The notes beneath the pieces were generated by a model. The model did not search any database, was not told where the DNA came from, and saw only the letters and a list, made by a program, of their open reading frames with translations. A DNA stretch of 64,000 nucleotides, taken from contig NZ_CP085935.1 of the NCBI RefSeq assembly GCF_020735465.1, forward strand, positions 1,054,001 to 1,118,000, written 5' to 3'. This stretch comes from Collinsella stercoris DSM 13279. Its GTDB lineage: Bacteria; Actinomycetota; Coriobacteriia; Coriobacteriales; Coriobacteriaceae. The translations under genes and the position numbers were made by a program. Of this stretch, positions 19,185 through 28,154 are shown piece by piece (positions within the stretch are counted from its first letter, which is position 1; each line of letters starts with the position of its first letter).

Positions 19185-19332
19185 GGCCTTGGCGCCCCAA
19201 CCCGCCCGCCCGGGCGGTTGGACCCGCCTCGGGCAGTCCCGCTCGCGCGAAGAGCCCACTGATCTCTTCGGCTCGTGGGAAACTCGCGGCGGCACTGACC
19301 GCCCGGGCGGGCGGATCGGGACTCCAAGGCCC
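19184..19332 (+). repeat. Structured element, copy A (between serC and serA)
   Basis: A 149-nt fold starts within the serC stop codon. The outer stem is GGGCCTTGG (19184-19192) with CCAAGGCCC (19324-19332). After symmetric 9-nt internal loops comes a perfect 17-bp stem (19202-19218 with 19298-19314). The interior has a small hairpin with a CAGTC loop, then CGAAGAG...CTCTTCG enclosing CACTG, then GCTCGTGGGAAACTCG. The same order of loop motifs occurs in copies B and C with different but still complementary stems. Copy A is the most diverged. It could end serC transcription, process the serC-serA message, or be a mobile hairpin. Confidence 0.65.
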
Positions 19333-19502
19333 CTCAGCACGCGAGCCTTTACCACTAGCATGAGGGCCGAGCGCTTGGGCGGATGATGGAGTCCGCCGCG
19401 AACTCCGCACGCAAAAGAGACCCCGTGGGCCCCTCCGTCGTGCGCAGGGCTGTTCGAGCGCCGGACCTCATCATCCACCCAAAACGGAAATCGAGGACCA
19501 TC

Positions 19503-20666
19503 ATGCGATACATCAAGACCATCGACGACATCACCAAGGACGGCGCCATCGACTTTGGAGCCGGTTACGAGTTCGTCGAACGCGCCGAGGACGCCGACGC
19601 CATCCTCATGCGCTCCACCGACCTGCACGGCTACGACCTGCCCGAGGGCATCCGCGCCATCGGCCGCTGCGGCGCCGGCGTGAACAACATCCCCATCGAG
19701 GAGTACGCGCGCCGCGGCGTGGTGGTGTTCAACTCCCCCGGCGCGAACTCCAACGCCGTCAAGGAGATCGTGCTCGCCATGATGATCATGTCGAGCCGCG
19801 GCATCGTGCAGGCCATGCAGTGGGTGCGCGCCAACGCCGACGACCCGGACATCCTCACGTCGGCGGAAAAGGCCAAGAAGGCGTTCGTGGGCCGCGAGAT
19901 CCGCGGCAAGCGCATCGGCGTCGTGGGCCTGGGCAACGTGGGCTCCAAGGTGGCCAACGCGTGCGTCGAGCTGGGCATGGACGTCTACGGCTACGACCCG
20001 TTCATCTCCGTCGAGCACGCCTGGGCGCTCAACCGCGAGGTCCAGCGCGTGGGCACCCTCGAGGACCTCTGCCGCGGCTGCGACTACCTCACCTTGCACG
20101 TGCCCTCCAAGGCGGACACCGTCGGCATGATCTCGACCGAGCAGCTCGCCCTGCTCGCGCCGGGGGCGGTGCTCATCAACTTCGCGCGCGAGACCATCAT
20201 CGACGAGGACGCGGTCGCCGCGGCGCTCGAGGCCGGCAAGCTCTCCTGGTTCGCCTGCGACTTCGCCACGCCCAAGACCGTGCGCATGCCCCGCACGTTC
20301 ATCACCACGCACTCCGGCGCGGGCACCGAGGAGGCCGAGGCCAATTGCGCCGACATGGCCATCTCCGAGCTCAAGGACTACCTGGAGAACGGCAACATCG
20401 CGCACTCGGTGAACTACCCCGCCTGCTCCATGGGCAAGGCGCGCGCCGCGAGCCGCATCGCGTGCCTCCACGCCAACGTGCCCAACATGATCGGCCAGAT
20501 CACGGCGATCCTCGCAAAGGACAACGCCAACGTGCAACGCATGGTCAACGAGAGCGCCGGCGAGAACGCCTACACCATGTTCGACACCGACGAGCACCTC
20601 GACCGCGCGACCATCGAGGCCCTCAAGCAGATCCCCTCCATGTACCGCGTGCGCGTGATCAAGTAG
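19503..20666 (+). CDS. serA: D-3-phosphoglycerate dehydrogenase with ACT domain
   Basis: The 387 residues show the D-2-hydroxyacid dehydrogenase fold: GRCGAGVNNIPI, the NAD site VVGLGNVGSKVAN, then LTLHVPSKADT and INFARETIID with the active-site Arg. A C-terminal ACT domain (VPNMIGQITAILAKDNANV to about 387) binds serine in many homologues. It catalyses the first step of serine synthesis. The ATG at 19503 with CGAGGA upstream was chosen; the open frame extends further but has no ribosome site. It is the partner of serC. Confidence 0.95.
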   Translation: MRYIKTIDDITKDGAIDFGAGYEFVERAEDADAILMRSTDLHGYDLPEGIRAIGRCGAGVNNIPIEEYARRGVVVFNSPGANSNAVKEIVLAMMIMSSRGIVQAMQWVRANADDPDILTSAEKAKKAFVGREIRGKRIGVVGLGNVGSKVANACVELGMDVYGYDPFISVEHAWALNREVQRVGTLEDLCRGCDYLTLHVPSKADTVGMISTEQLALLAPGAVLINFARETIIDEDAVAAALEAGKLSWFACDFATPKTVRMPRTFITTHSGAGTEEAEANCADMAISELKDYLENGNIAHSVNYPACSMGKARAASRIACLHANVPNMIGQITAILAKDNANVQRMVNESAGENAYTMFDTDEHLDRATIEALKQIPSMYRVRVIK

Positions 20667-20705
20667 GCGAAGGCGCGCTGGGTATCGAGCCGAACGGAGC
20701 AGTCG

Positions 20706-21458
20706 CTACGACCCCAAAATCGAATCGGCGGCGTCGGGCGGGAACGCGATCGACGCGATGCCCTCCGCCACCAGGGCGCTCACCGCGCTCGAGACGCTCT
20801 CGATGGGCACGCCGCCGTCCGAGGCGATCCAGCGCCGATACGCCGCGAGGATCCCGCCGAACACGAACGAGAGGTAATACTCGAGCAGTTCGGCGGGGAT
20901 CGCGCGCGGCACCGCCCCGTAGCGCCTGAGCTCCTCGAGCATGGACGCCTTGACGCAGGAGAGCAGCAGGTCGAACGGGACGCACTCGAACACGCGGCGG
21001 TTGAGCGAGATGTTGGTCATGAGCGACACGTTCACCATGTCGAAAAACGTGCGGAGCCGCACGTCGAGGTCCTGCTCCAAAAGCTCCCCATCGCGAAAGA
21101 GCAGCGCGTGCGTGCTCTCCACGATCTCGGCGATATGCCGGTCGAGGATGTAGGCGAGCAGCCCGTCGATGGACCCGAAGTGCTTGTAGAACGTCTTGCG
21201 GTCCACATCGGCCTCGCGCGCGATGTCCGTGACGGTGATGTCCTCGTAGGGCTTGGCCCTCAGCAGATGCTCGAACGCGTCGATCATCACCTTGCGCGAG
21301 CGCATCACGCGCTTGTCCGTGCGCTTGTCCGGATGCCCATCCATGCACTCGCCTGCGCGCCCGTCCGCGCGCTCGCCCGCGCGTCCACCCGCATGCGCAT
21401 CCGCGTGCACCCTCGCACGTCCATCGTCGTTCGGCACCGTCTCCACGCTCCTCCCCAT
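20706..21458 (-). CDS. TetR-family transcriptional regulator
   Basis: The protein has a TetR HTH (TVTDIAREADVDRKTFYKHFGS) in a DNA-binding domain following KRVMRSRKVMIDAFEHLL, and a helical ligand domain ending in a FVFGGILAAYRRW segment. The residues before that domain form a low-complexity Arg/Ala/Gly/His/Asp repeat (GRARVHADAHAGGRAGER), encoded by a repetitive GC tract at about 21340-21420. The start is therefore uncertain: ATG 21458 is annotated, and ATG 21344 is an alternative giving a more usual length. It is divergent from the radical SAM gene, with palindromic sites between, and probably represses it. Confidence 0.85.
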   Translation of the reverse strand: MGRSVETVPNDDGRARVHADAHAGGRAGERADGRAGECMDGHPDKRTDKRVMRSRKVMIDAFEHLLRAKPYEDITVTDIAREADVDRKTFYKHFGSIDGLLAYILDRHIAEIVESTHALLFRDGELLEQDLDVRLRTFFDMVNVSLMTNISLNRRVFECVPFDLLLSCVKASMLEELRRYGAVPRAIPAELLEYYLSFVFGGILAAYRRWIASDGGVPIESVSSAVSALVAEGIASIAFPPDAADSILGS

Positions 21459-21510
21459 TTGGGTCGAAGTGGGTATAAACCCACAACTACCTGCATTTCG
21501 TTGATTAGAC

Positions 21511-21550
21511 ACAACTGTAAGTCCACAGTTGTAGAATATACCACAGCTGT
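21511..21550. promoter_or_regulatory. TetR operator candidates between tetR and the radical SAM gene
   Basis: ACAACTGT (21511-21518) and ACAGTTGT (21525-21532) form a 22-bp interrupted palindrome. A second palindrome, ACAGCTGT, is at 21543-21550, and GTGGGT-ATAA-ACCCAC lies at 21469-21484 nearer the regulator gene. Such paired palindromes in a divergent region are typical TetR sites. A TAGAAT (21532-21537) overlaps the first site and could be a -10 for the radical SAM gene. Confidence 0.55.
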
Positions 21551-21724
21551 TATCATGCATCCTCAAGGCAAGGCCCGTGGCACCGTCCGCCGTTACCGCG
21601 GCGCCGCAGGCGAGCCCCAGACCCAAGGCGCTCGGAACCCGGCAACGCACCCCTAAAAGCGCACCGCGAGAAAAACGGGGGCGACTCCGCACCGAGACGT
21701 CCGTTTGCGAGAGAGGAAGCAGGT

Positions 21725-23140
21725 ATGGCACTCACGCAGGCCGCCGAGCGCGCGGCCCTCAACAAGCTCATCGACTATCTCGACGAGGACCCTAAGGCCC
21801 ATATCGACAAGATCATGGCGCTCGTCGACAGACTCGTGCCCGAATCGGTTCTGACCTCGCAGCGCCGGGCCTTCGACACCGCGATCCGCGAGCGCAACAA
21901 CTGGTACCGCCTCATGATGCGTATCTTCGACCTCAACCCCGCCGTCCGCACCAAGCTGCTCAAGGTGCTCATCGCCGATTGCAGCATCCTGGGGTGGCCC
22001 ATGCAGGAAAAGATGCGCGAGGAGCACCAGTGCAACATACCCTACGCCATCCTGCTCGACCCCACGAGCGCCTGCAACCTCCATTGCACGGGCTGCTGGG
22101 CCTCCGAGTACGGCCATGCCCTCAACCTCTCCCTTGAGGACATCGACTCCATCATCTGCCAGGGCAAGGAGCTCGGCTGCCACCTCTACATCTACACGGG
22201 CGGCGAGCCGCTCGTGCGCCGGAACGACCTCATCGCCTTATGCGAGAAGCACCAGGACTGCGCGTTCCTCTGCTTTACCAACGCCACCCTCATCGATGAG
22301 GCGTTTTGCCAGGACATGATCCGCGTGGGCAACTTTGTGCCCGCCATCTCGGCCGAGGGTGACGAGGCCACCACCGACGCGCGGCGCGGGCGCGGCACGC
22401 ACGCCAAGATCGAGCGCGCCATGGCGCTGCTCAAGGAGCACGGCCTGCCCTTTGGCATCTCCTGCTGCTGGACGCGCGAGAACGCGGACACGGTCGCCAC
22501 CGAGGAGAACATGGACTGGATGATCGGCAAGGGCGCCCTGTTTTGCTGGTACTTCCACTACATGCCCGTGGGCGCCGCATCGCCCGCCTCGCTCATGCCC
22601 ACGCCCGAGCAGCGCGAGCGCATGTACCACTTTGTGCGCGACATGCGGCACAAGAAGGACCTCTTCACGCTCGACTTCCAAAACGACGGCGAGTATGTGG
22701 GCGGGTGCATCGCCGGCGGTCGCCGCTACCTACACATCAACGCCGCGGGCGACGTGGAGCCCTGCGTGTTCATCCACTACAGCAACGCCAACATCCACGA
22801 CGTCAGCCTGCTTGAGGCGCTCAAGTCGCCGCTGTTCATGAAGTACTACGAGTCGCAGCCCTTCAACGACAACCACCTGCGCCCCTGCCCCATGCTCGAG
22901 AACCCCTACGAGCTGGGGCGGATGGTGGCGGAGTCCGGCGCCCACGGGACCGACCTCGTGGAGCCGGAGACGCCGGAGGAGCTGCGGCGCAAGACCTTGC
23001 CGGGCGCAGCCGACTGGAAGCCCGTGGCCGAGCGCATCTGGCGCGACGAGGCCGACCCCATGCACGCCAAGCGCGCGGAGGGCCCACGCCAGGGCATGGC
23101 GGAGAGTGACCTCAAGCGTTTCGAGCGTTTGAAAAAGTAA
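21725..23140 (+). CDS. Radical SAM protein with C-terminal cysteine cluster
   Basis: This 471-residue protein has an N-terminal helical region (about 1-100) and then a radical SAM core. C117-x3-C121-x2-C124 in SACNLHCTGC binds the 4Fe-4S cluster, and IYTGGEPLVR is the SAM-binding GGE motif. After the barrel come GGCIAGGRRYLHINAAGDVEPC and RPCPMLENP, cysteines arranged like a SPASM/twitch auxiliary cluster. The substrate is unknown. Proteins of this type are often adjacent to a TetR regulator, as here. It sits inside the serCA-DUF1015 neighbourhood but need not share its function. Confidence 0.88.
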   Translation: MALTQAAERAALNKLIDYLDEDPKAHIDKIMALVDRLVPESVLTSQRRAFDTAIRERNNWYRLMMRIFDLNPAVRTKLLKVLIADCSILGWPMQEKMREEHQCNIPYAILLDPTSACNLHCTGCWASEYGHALNLSLEDIDSIICQGKELGCHLYIYTGGEPLVRRNDLIALCEKHQDCAFLCFTNATLIDEAFCQDMIRVGNFVPAISAEGDEATTDARRGRGTHAKIERAMALLKEHGLPFGISCCWTRENADTVATEENMDWMIGKGALFCWYFHYMPVGAASPASLMPTPEQRERMYHFVRDMRHKKDLFTLDFQNDGEYVGGCIAGGRRYLHINAAGDVEPCVFIHYSNANIHDVSLLEALKSPLFMKYYESQPFNDNHLRPCPMLENPYELGRMVAESGAHGTDLVEPETPEELRRKTLPGAADWKPVAERIWRDEADPMHAKRAEGPRQGMAESDLKRFERLKK

Positions 23141-23216
23141 CTTGTGCGGCGAGGGGATCCGGCGGACAGGGTACGATATTCGCATGCGCGATTCACCCGC
23201 CGCGAGAGGATTTTCC

Positions 23217-24593
23217 ATGAGAGCGCTTCCCTTTCCCTGCATACGCCCCGTCCCCGAGCACGCCGCCGAGGTCGCCGCGCTCCCCTACGACGTGTTCGAC
23301 CGAGCTGAGGCCGCCGCGTACGTCGCGGACCGTCCGCTCTCGTTTTTGAACATCGACCGCCCCGAGACGCAGTTCGCGCCCGAGCAGGACATGTACGCCC
23401 CCGAGGTGTACGAGCGCGGGGCGGCGCTCCTGCGCGAGCGCATCGAGGACGGCACGCTCGTCGAGGACCGCAACCTTTCGTACTACATCTACGAGCTCTC
23501 GTGGGAGGGGCACAGCCAGACGGGCATCGTCGCCGTGTGCTCGGTGGACGAATACGAGCAGGGCGTCATCAAGCGCCATGAGCTCACGCGCGAGGAGAAG
23601 GAGCGCGACCGCATCGAGCACATCGGGGCGCTCGGCTGCCAAACGGGCCCGATCTTCCTCGCCTACCGCGATCAGCCCGTGCTGGACATGATCGTCGGCG
23701 CCGCCAAGACGTCCACGCCCCTGTACGCGTTCACCGACGATGACGGCGTACGCCAAACGGTATGGGAGGTCGTGCGCCGCGACGCGGTAGACGCGCTCCA
23801 CGCGATGCTCGGGCAGATTCCGTGCGCCTATATCGCCGATGGGCACCATCGCGCGGCGAGCGCCGTGCGCGTCGCGCAGCGCATGCGCGAGGAGGCGCGC
23901 GCAGCGGGCACGTACACCGGCAAGGAGCCGTTCAACTACTTCCTGTCCGTGCTGTTCCCCGCAAGCCAGCTCACCATCCTGCCGTACAACCGCGTCGTGG
24001 CCGATCGCAACGGCCTCAGCACCTATGAGCTGCTCGAGGTCCTGCACGGCGCGGGGTTCGGCATCGTCGAGTCGCCCGTGCCGGTCGAGCCGCGCGAGCG
24101 CGGCGTCTTTGGCATGTACACCGATGGGACCTGGTACGAGCTGCGCGCCGACCAGCCCGACGCGCGCGCCTACGCCGAGAGTACGGGCGGCGGTACGGAT
24201 GGCGAAGCGAGTGAGGTCCGCGTCGCCGACGCGAGCGAAGCCCTCGTCGCCGACGCCCCCTCCTCCGGTGACTCCGACGCGTTCGCCTGTGCCGCATCGA
24301 GCCCTGTCGACGACCTCGATGTCTCGATCCTGCAGACCTGCATCCTCGCGCCGATCTTTGGCATCGACGACCCGCGCACCGACGAGCGCATCGCCTTTGT
24401 GGGCGGCATTCGCGGCACCGAGGAGCTCGAGCGCCGCGCGGGCGCGGAAGGCGTGGCGTTCACCCTGTGCGCCACCGGCATCGACCAGCTGCTCGCGGTG
24501 GCGGACGCCGGGCTGGTCATGCCGCCAAAGTCGACGTGGTTCGAGCCCAAGCTCCGCAGCGGCCTGTTCATCCACCGCATCGCAAAACAGTAA
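23217..24593 (+). CDS. DUF1015 family protein (serine-operon associated)
   Basis: The 458 residues match DUF1015: an opening PFPCIRPVPEHAAEVAALPYDV, SFLNIDRPE, the central IADGHHRAASA motif and LPYNRVV, ending PPKSTWFEPKLRSGLFIHRI. The HHR block resembles a ParB/Srx-like nucleotide pocket, and the family has been linked to free-serine kinase activity (SerK) in archaea. Its occurrence next to serC and serA supports a role in serine metabolism. An acidic, Ala/Ser-rich insertion of about 50 residues (around 330-385) interrupts the family sequence. The start was set at ATG 23217 with AGAGGA upstream. Confidence 0.88.
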   Translation: MRALPFPCIRPVPEHAAEVAALPYDVFDRAEAAAYVADRPLSFLNIDRPETQFAPEQDMYAPEVYERGAALLRERIEDGTLVEDRNLSYYIYELSWEGHSQTGIVAVCSVDEYEQGVIKRHELTREEKERDRIEHIGALGCQTGPIFLAYRDQPVLDMIVGAAKTSTPLYAFTDDDGVRQTVWEVVRRDAVDALHAMLGQIPCAYIADGHHRAASAVRVAQRMREEARAAGTYTGKEPFNYFLSVLFPASQLTILPYNRVVADRNGLSTYELLEVLHGAGFGIVESPVPVEPRERGVFGMYTDGTWYELRADQPDARAYAESTGGGTDGEASEVRVADASEALVADAPSSGDSDAFACAASSPVDDLDVSILQTCILAPIFGIDDPRTDERIAFVGGIRGTEELERRAGAEGVAFTLCATGIDQLLAVADAGLVMPPKSTWFEPKLRSGLFIHRIAKQ

Positions 24594-24644
24594 CGGCTCC
24601 GCCCAGAGCGGCGCCGCACCGCACCATAAGCGCTGCGCACCAAC

Positions 24645-24690
24645 ACGCAGGGCATCTCGCAGTTCAAGCGAGAGGCCCTGCGTTTCTCAT
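24645..24690 (+). terminator. Probable terminator after DUF1015
   Basis: ACGCAGGGC (24645-24653) pairs with GCCCTGCGT (24675-24683) around an inner CTCG/CGAG stem, followed by TTTCTCATT. It lies 52 nt after the stop codon of the DUF1015 gene. Confidence 0.65.
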
Positions 24691-24708
24691 TCCCCACAAA
24701 GAGGCGGT

Positions 24709-24830
24709 GTTGCGGAAGACGTCGACGTCAATATGCGATGTTGCGGAAAACATCGACGTAGACATGTGATATTGCAGAAACGTCCACGTCGACATGCGAT
24801 GTTGCAGAGATGGGCGCATCAAGATGCGGC
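24709..24830. repeat. Four tandem degenerate repeats of 30-31 nt
   Basis: Units start at 24709, 24740, 24771 and 24801 (31, 31, 30, 30 nt). Each opens with (G/A)TTGC(G/A)GA and most continue with a CGACGT core and an ATG(C/T)GAT end. Unit length is not a multiple of three and no ribosome site is present, so this is non-coding. There are no spacers, so it is not a CRISPR array. The intergenic region 24594-24894 otherwise holds only the upstream terminator. Confidence 0.75.
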
Positions 24831-24894
24831 CGCGCAAAGTCGGACGTTTCCGCATGGCGGCGGGTCACCGCGCGACGCGCGGGACGGCCGAGCA

Positions 24895-25485
24895 CTACTC
24901 CCCCAACAGCTCCCTCAATCGATCCTGCTCAATGACCTCGCTGAGCGAGAACACCCCGCCGTCGTATGCGAAGCGCATGATGCTGCAGTTGCCGGGCACA
25001 CCACCTCGGTCATAACCGCCTTCGGGCACCCAGTGCGAGAGGAACTCGCGACATGCAGAGCCGTGGCTCACCGCCAGCACGCGCTCATGCCCGGCGCGGC
25101 TCATGATCTTGGTGAGCGCATCGCACACGCGTTTACGCACGTCGGCCTGCGACTCACCGCCAAACGGCACGTAAAAATCGCCCCAGGGAAACGACGACAT
25201 CAGGCTCACGCGCTCTCCCTCAAAGGCGCCAAAGCCCCATTCCCGCAGATCCTGCACGCGCTCATAGGGCATGTCGACGATGCGCTCGATGGTCTGCTGC
25301 GTGCGCGTGAGCGTGGAGGTGTACGCATGGTCAAACGAGATGCCCTCGCGCGCGAAGTAGCGCCCGATGCGCTCCGCCTGCTCCTCCCCTTCCCGGGTTA
25401 AGGGCGCATCGCACCAGCCCTGGATCACGCGCTTTTCGTTGAACATCGTCTTGCCGTGACGAACCAGATAGAGCTCCCGTGCCAT
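24895..25485 (-). CDS. Histidine phosphatase family protein (phosphoglycerate mutase-like)
   Basis: The 196 residues carry the RHG motif LYLVRHGKT with the phospho-accepting His, a TSTLTRTQQT segment, a WGFGAFEGE loop with the acid residue, and the second His in AVSHGSACREF. Members include phosphoglycerate mutases and small-molecule phosphatases such as CobC and PhoE types. The lack of PGAM-specific insertions favours a broad phosphatase. The start is ATG 25485 with GGAGAGG upstream, rather than the in-frame ATG at 25500. It is monocistronic or distal to the ABC-F gene. Confidence 0.88.
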   Translation of the reverse strand: MARELYLVRHGKTMFNEKRVIQGWCDAPLTREGEEQAERIGRYFAREGISFDHAYTSTLTRTQQTIERIVDMPYERVQDLREWGFGAFEGERVSLMSSFPWGDFYVPFGGESQADVRKRVCDALTKIMSRAGHERVLAVSHGSACREFLSHWVPEGGYDRGGVPGNCSIMRFAYDGGVFSLSEVIEQDRLRELLGE

Positions 25486-25579
25486 TGCCTCTCCCATCAA
25501 CCGGCGACGCCGCCTTCCAAACGGCGGCGATCAACAATCATGCATGCACAGCATGATAGCCTTCGGCGGCACCAGCAAG

Positions 25580-25608
25580 GCGGCTCGCGCAGGCGTCGCG
25601 CGAGCCGC
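25580..25608. terminator. GC-rich hairpin downstream of the ABC-F gene
   Basis: GCGGCTCGCGC (25580-25590) and GCGCGAGCCGC (25598-25608) form an 11-bp stem with a 7-nt loop. No U-run follows on either strand, so it may be a Rho-type or processing hairpin. A second small inverted repeat, ATCATGC/GCATGAT, lies at about 25537-25556. Confidence 0.4.
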
Positions 25609-25731
25609 ACCTACGGGGCGCGGTGCCACGCTCCGGCGCTGCCCGCGATGAGGTCATGCGCGTCAAGCGGACCGGCGTCCTCGCGGCGGCGCTTCCCTTG
25701 GGCTCAAGGCCCCTCCGGGCTCGATGCGGGT

Positions 25732-27768
25732 CTACCCCTCGAGTTGCTCGCTGGCCTCGAGCCAGGCCATCTCGAGCTCTTCCAGCTCCTCCTGGGCGGC
25801 GGCAATGGCCTCCTGCTGCGCGGTCAGCGCCGCGAAGTCCGTGGGGTCGATGTCGAACATGGCGGCCTTGAGCTCGTCGATCTTGGCGCGACGCGTCTCC
25901 ATCTTGCGGTCGAGCGAGGCGACCTCCTTTTTGAGGCGCTGGCGCTCGGCATTGGAAAGCGAGGGCGCCGCGGGAGAACCCGAATCCCCAGAGCCCTTGG
26001 CGGCCTCACCGGAAGCGCCCGGAGCGGCGGCACCGGCGCCAGAGGCAGGCACGGCGGCCGCGCCCGTGAACCCGGGCGCCTGCAGGCGCGCATTGCCGGA
26101 GGCGTTCAGCTGCCCCGCCAGGTGCAGGTACTCGTCGACGCCGCCCGGCACATGCCGCAGCGTGCCGCCCACGAGCGCCCACTGCTGGTCGGTCACGCGC
26201 TCCATGAGGAAGCGGTCGTGCGTCACCAAGATCAAGGTGCCCGGCCAGCTGTCGAGCAGGTCCTCAACCAGCGCGAGCATATCGGTGTCCAGGTCGTTGC
26301 CGGGCTCGTCCAAAATGAGCACGTTGGGCTCGTCCAAGATGGTAAGCAGCAGCGACAGGCGGCGCTTTTGTCCGCCGGACAGGTCCTTGATGCGGCTCCA
26401 CATCTGCTGCTGGGTAAAGCCCAGGCGCTCGAGGAGCTTTTCGGGCGTGGTCTCCTTGCCCTCGACCATCACGTAGCGCTTGCCGCGCGCGAGCACCTCG
26501 CGGATCGTGTCGTCCTCGACGGGCTTGAGCTCGTCGAGCTGCTGGGAGAGCACGCCAAAGCGCACGGTTGAGCCGATTTTCACGCGGCCGCGCAGGGGCT
26601 TGAGCTTGCCCTGGATGATGTTGAGCAAGGTGGTCTTTCCGGCACCGTTCTCGCCGAGCAGGCCGTAGCGGTCGCCCGCCCCGATGAGCCAGGTCACGTC
26701 GGAGAGGACGGGACGGTCCGAGGACGCGGCGGATGTCGAATCGCCGGTGGCGGCGGCCGTCGCGTGCTCGGCACCTGTCGCGCCGTCGGGAGATGCCGCG
26801 GCGCCGGAAACCTCGCCCGCCGAGCTGAGCGCCGCGTCGCGGCCGTCCGCAACGCCACCCGCAGCGCCTGCGCCGCGCGCATACCCGGCATCCACGTCGA
26901 TCACATCGATGACCTGCTTGCCCAGACGGCTCACCGCCAGGCGCTTGAGCTCAAGCTCGTTGCGCACGGGCGGGACGTCGGCGATGAGCTCGCGCGCGGC
27001 CTCCACACGGAACTTGGGCTTGGTGCTGCGCGCCTGGGCGCCGCGCGAGAGCCATGCGAGCTCCTTGCGCGCCATGTTGCGACGGCGCTCCTCGGTGACG
27101 GCCGCCATGCGATCGCGCTCCACGCGCTGTAGGATGTAGGCCGAGTAGCCGCCCTCGAATGGGTCGACGCACCCGTCGTGCACCTCCCACATGGACGTGC
27201 ACACCTCGTCGAGGAACCAACGGTCGTGCGTCACCACGAGCAGACCGCCGCTCCCCCGCTGCCAGCGGGACTTGAGGTGGTCGGCGAGCCAGTTGATGGT
27301 GCGCATGTCCAGATGGTTGGTGGGCTCGTCGAGCATGAGCACGTCGTAATCGCCGATGAGCAGGCGCGCGAGGTCCACGCGGCGGCGCTGACCGCCGGAG
27401 AGCTCGCCCACCAGGCCCTCCCACGGCACGTCGGCAATCAAGCCGTCCAGGATCTGGCGCACGCGCGGGCTCGAGGCCCACTCGTACTCGGGGATGTCGC
27501 CCACCACGGCGCGGTGCACGGTGCTGGCGCTGTCGAGCGAGTCGCGCTGGCCCAGCACGCCCACGGCCACGTCGCGGCGGCGCGTCACGCGGCCCGCGTC
27601 GGGCTCAAGGACGCCGGCGAGCACGGACAACAGGCTCGACTTGCCGTCGCCGTTCTTGCCCACGATGCCGATGCGGTCGCCCTCGTTGACGCCCAGGGTG
27701 ACGTCCTTCGCGATCAGCTTGGTGGGAAATTCCAGATGCACGCTGTCGCAACCCAGCAAAATGGCCAT
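25732..27768 (-). CDS. ABC-F family ATP-binding protein
   Basis: This protein of about 678 residues has two ABC domains and no membrane segments. Domain 1 has GKNGDGKSSLL, LSGGQRRRVDLARLL and MLDEPTNHLD; domain 2 has GENGAGKTTLL, LSGGQKRRLSLLLT and LDEPGNDLD. A charged C-terminal coiled coil (about 600-678, with MAWLEASEQ near the end) resembles Uup. ABC-F proteins act on the ribosome or on DNA junctions. An Ala/Gly/Ser-rich linker of about 50 residues sits between the domains and another lies before the coiled coil; both look lineage-specific. The ATG at 27768 is preceded by AGGAG about 9 nt away. Upstream in-frame codons belong to the intergenic hairpin element. Confidence 0.9.
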   Translation of the reverse strand: MAILLGCDSVHLEFPTKLIAKDVTLGVNEGDRIGIVGKNGDGKSSLLSVLAGVLEPDAGRVTRRRDVAVGVLGQRDSLDSASTVHRAVVGDIPEYEWASSPRVRQILDGLIADVPWEGLVGELSGGQRRRVDLARLLIGDYDVLMLDEPTNHLDMRTINWLADHLKSRWQRGSGGLLVVTHDRWFLDEVCTSMWEVHDGCVDPFEGGYSAYILQRVERDRMAAVTEERRRNMARKELAWLSRGAQARSTKPKFRVEAARELIADVPPVRNELELKRLAVSRLGKQVIDVIDVDAGYARGAGAAGGVADGRDAALSSAGEVSGAAASPDGATGAEHATAAATGDSTSAASSDRPVLSDVTWLIGAGDRYGLLGENGAGKTTLLNIIQGKLKPLRGRVKIGSTVRFGVLSQQLDELKPVEDDTIREVLARGKRYVMVEGKETTPEKLLERLGFTQQQMWSRIKDLSGGQKRRLSLLLTILDEPNVLILDEPGNDLDTDMLALVEDLLDSWPGTLILVTHDRFLMERVTDQQWALVGGTLRHVPGGVDEYLHLAGQLNASGNARLQAPGFTGAAAVPASGAGAAAPGASGEAAKGSGDSGSPAAPSLSNAERQRLKKEVASLDRKMETRRAKIDELKAAMFDIDPTDFAALTAQQEAIAAAQEELEELEMAWLEASEQLEG

Positions 27769-27831
27769 AAGCACATGCTCCTCGCACTCGTATTCACAGC
27801 CATTCATCTTAGCAGGGTCAGGCGCTCTAAC

Positions 27832-27951
27832 GGCTGGGGTGGAGGGCGTAAGGTCCGATGCTCGGACAATCGTTTCGAGTAAATACGAGCAGTCCACTGG
27901 ACTGCTCGGCATGCGGAACTCGCCTCGGACCTTACGCCCTCCACCCCAGCC
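27832..27951 (+). repeat. Structured element, copy B
   Basis: A 120-nt unit is closed by a perfect 27-bp inverted repeat (27832-27858 with 27925-27951). Inside are a hairpin CTCGGAC-AATC-GTTTCGAG and a second hairpin with 11-bp arms (27886-27896 and 27898-27908) whose centre is part of a CACTG motif. A conserved GCATGCGGAACTCG follows. Copy C (28155-28272, opposite strand) and copy A (19184-19332) keep these loop motifs but have different stems. It lies between the ABC-F and pst transcription units. Confidence 0.75.
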
Positions 27952-28154
27952 GGCACGTCATCGCCGTGGGCCCTGTGCTCCAACTCACTTAACACGCTTT
28001 CGCCATGACTCGCACAAAGCCGTCTTAGGTCCTGCACATCCTATCAGCGCGCTCTTGTCGCAGGCGCCATATGTCCCCACTCCACTAACATGTTCCCGCC
28101 GCGAGCACTGAACCCTCCGTCTTTCCGATACGTCGTCTCAACACGCAATAACCA

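Noticed and set aside
19184..19332. Hammerhead ribozyme in copy A, suggested by CTGAT and GAAAC
   Set aside because: The CUGANGA core is not present, and copies B and C lack both pieces.
18024..20597. 857-codon minus-strand open frame opposite serC and serA
   Set aside because: Antisense shadow of two well-conserved genes; no motif or start signal.
24709..24830. CRISPR array
   Set aside because: The repeats are contiguous and degenerate with no unique spacers, and no cas genes are present.
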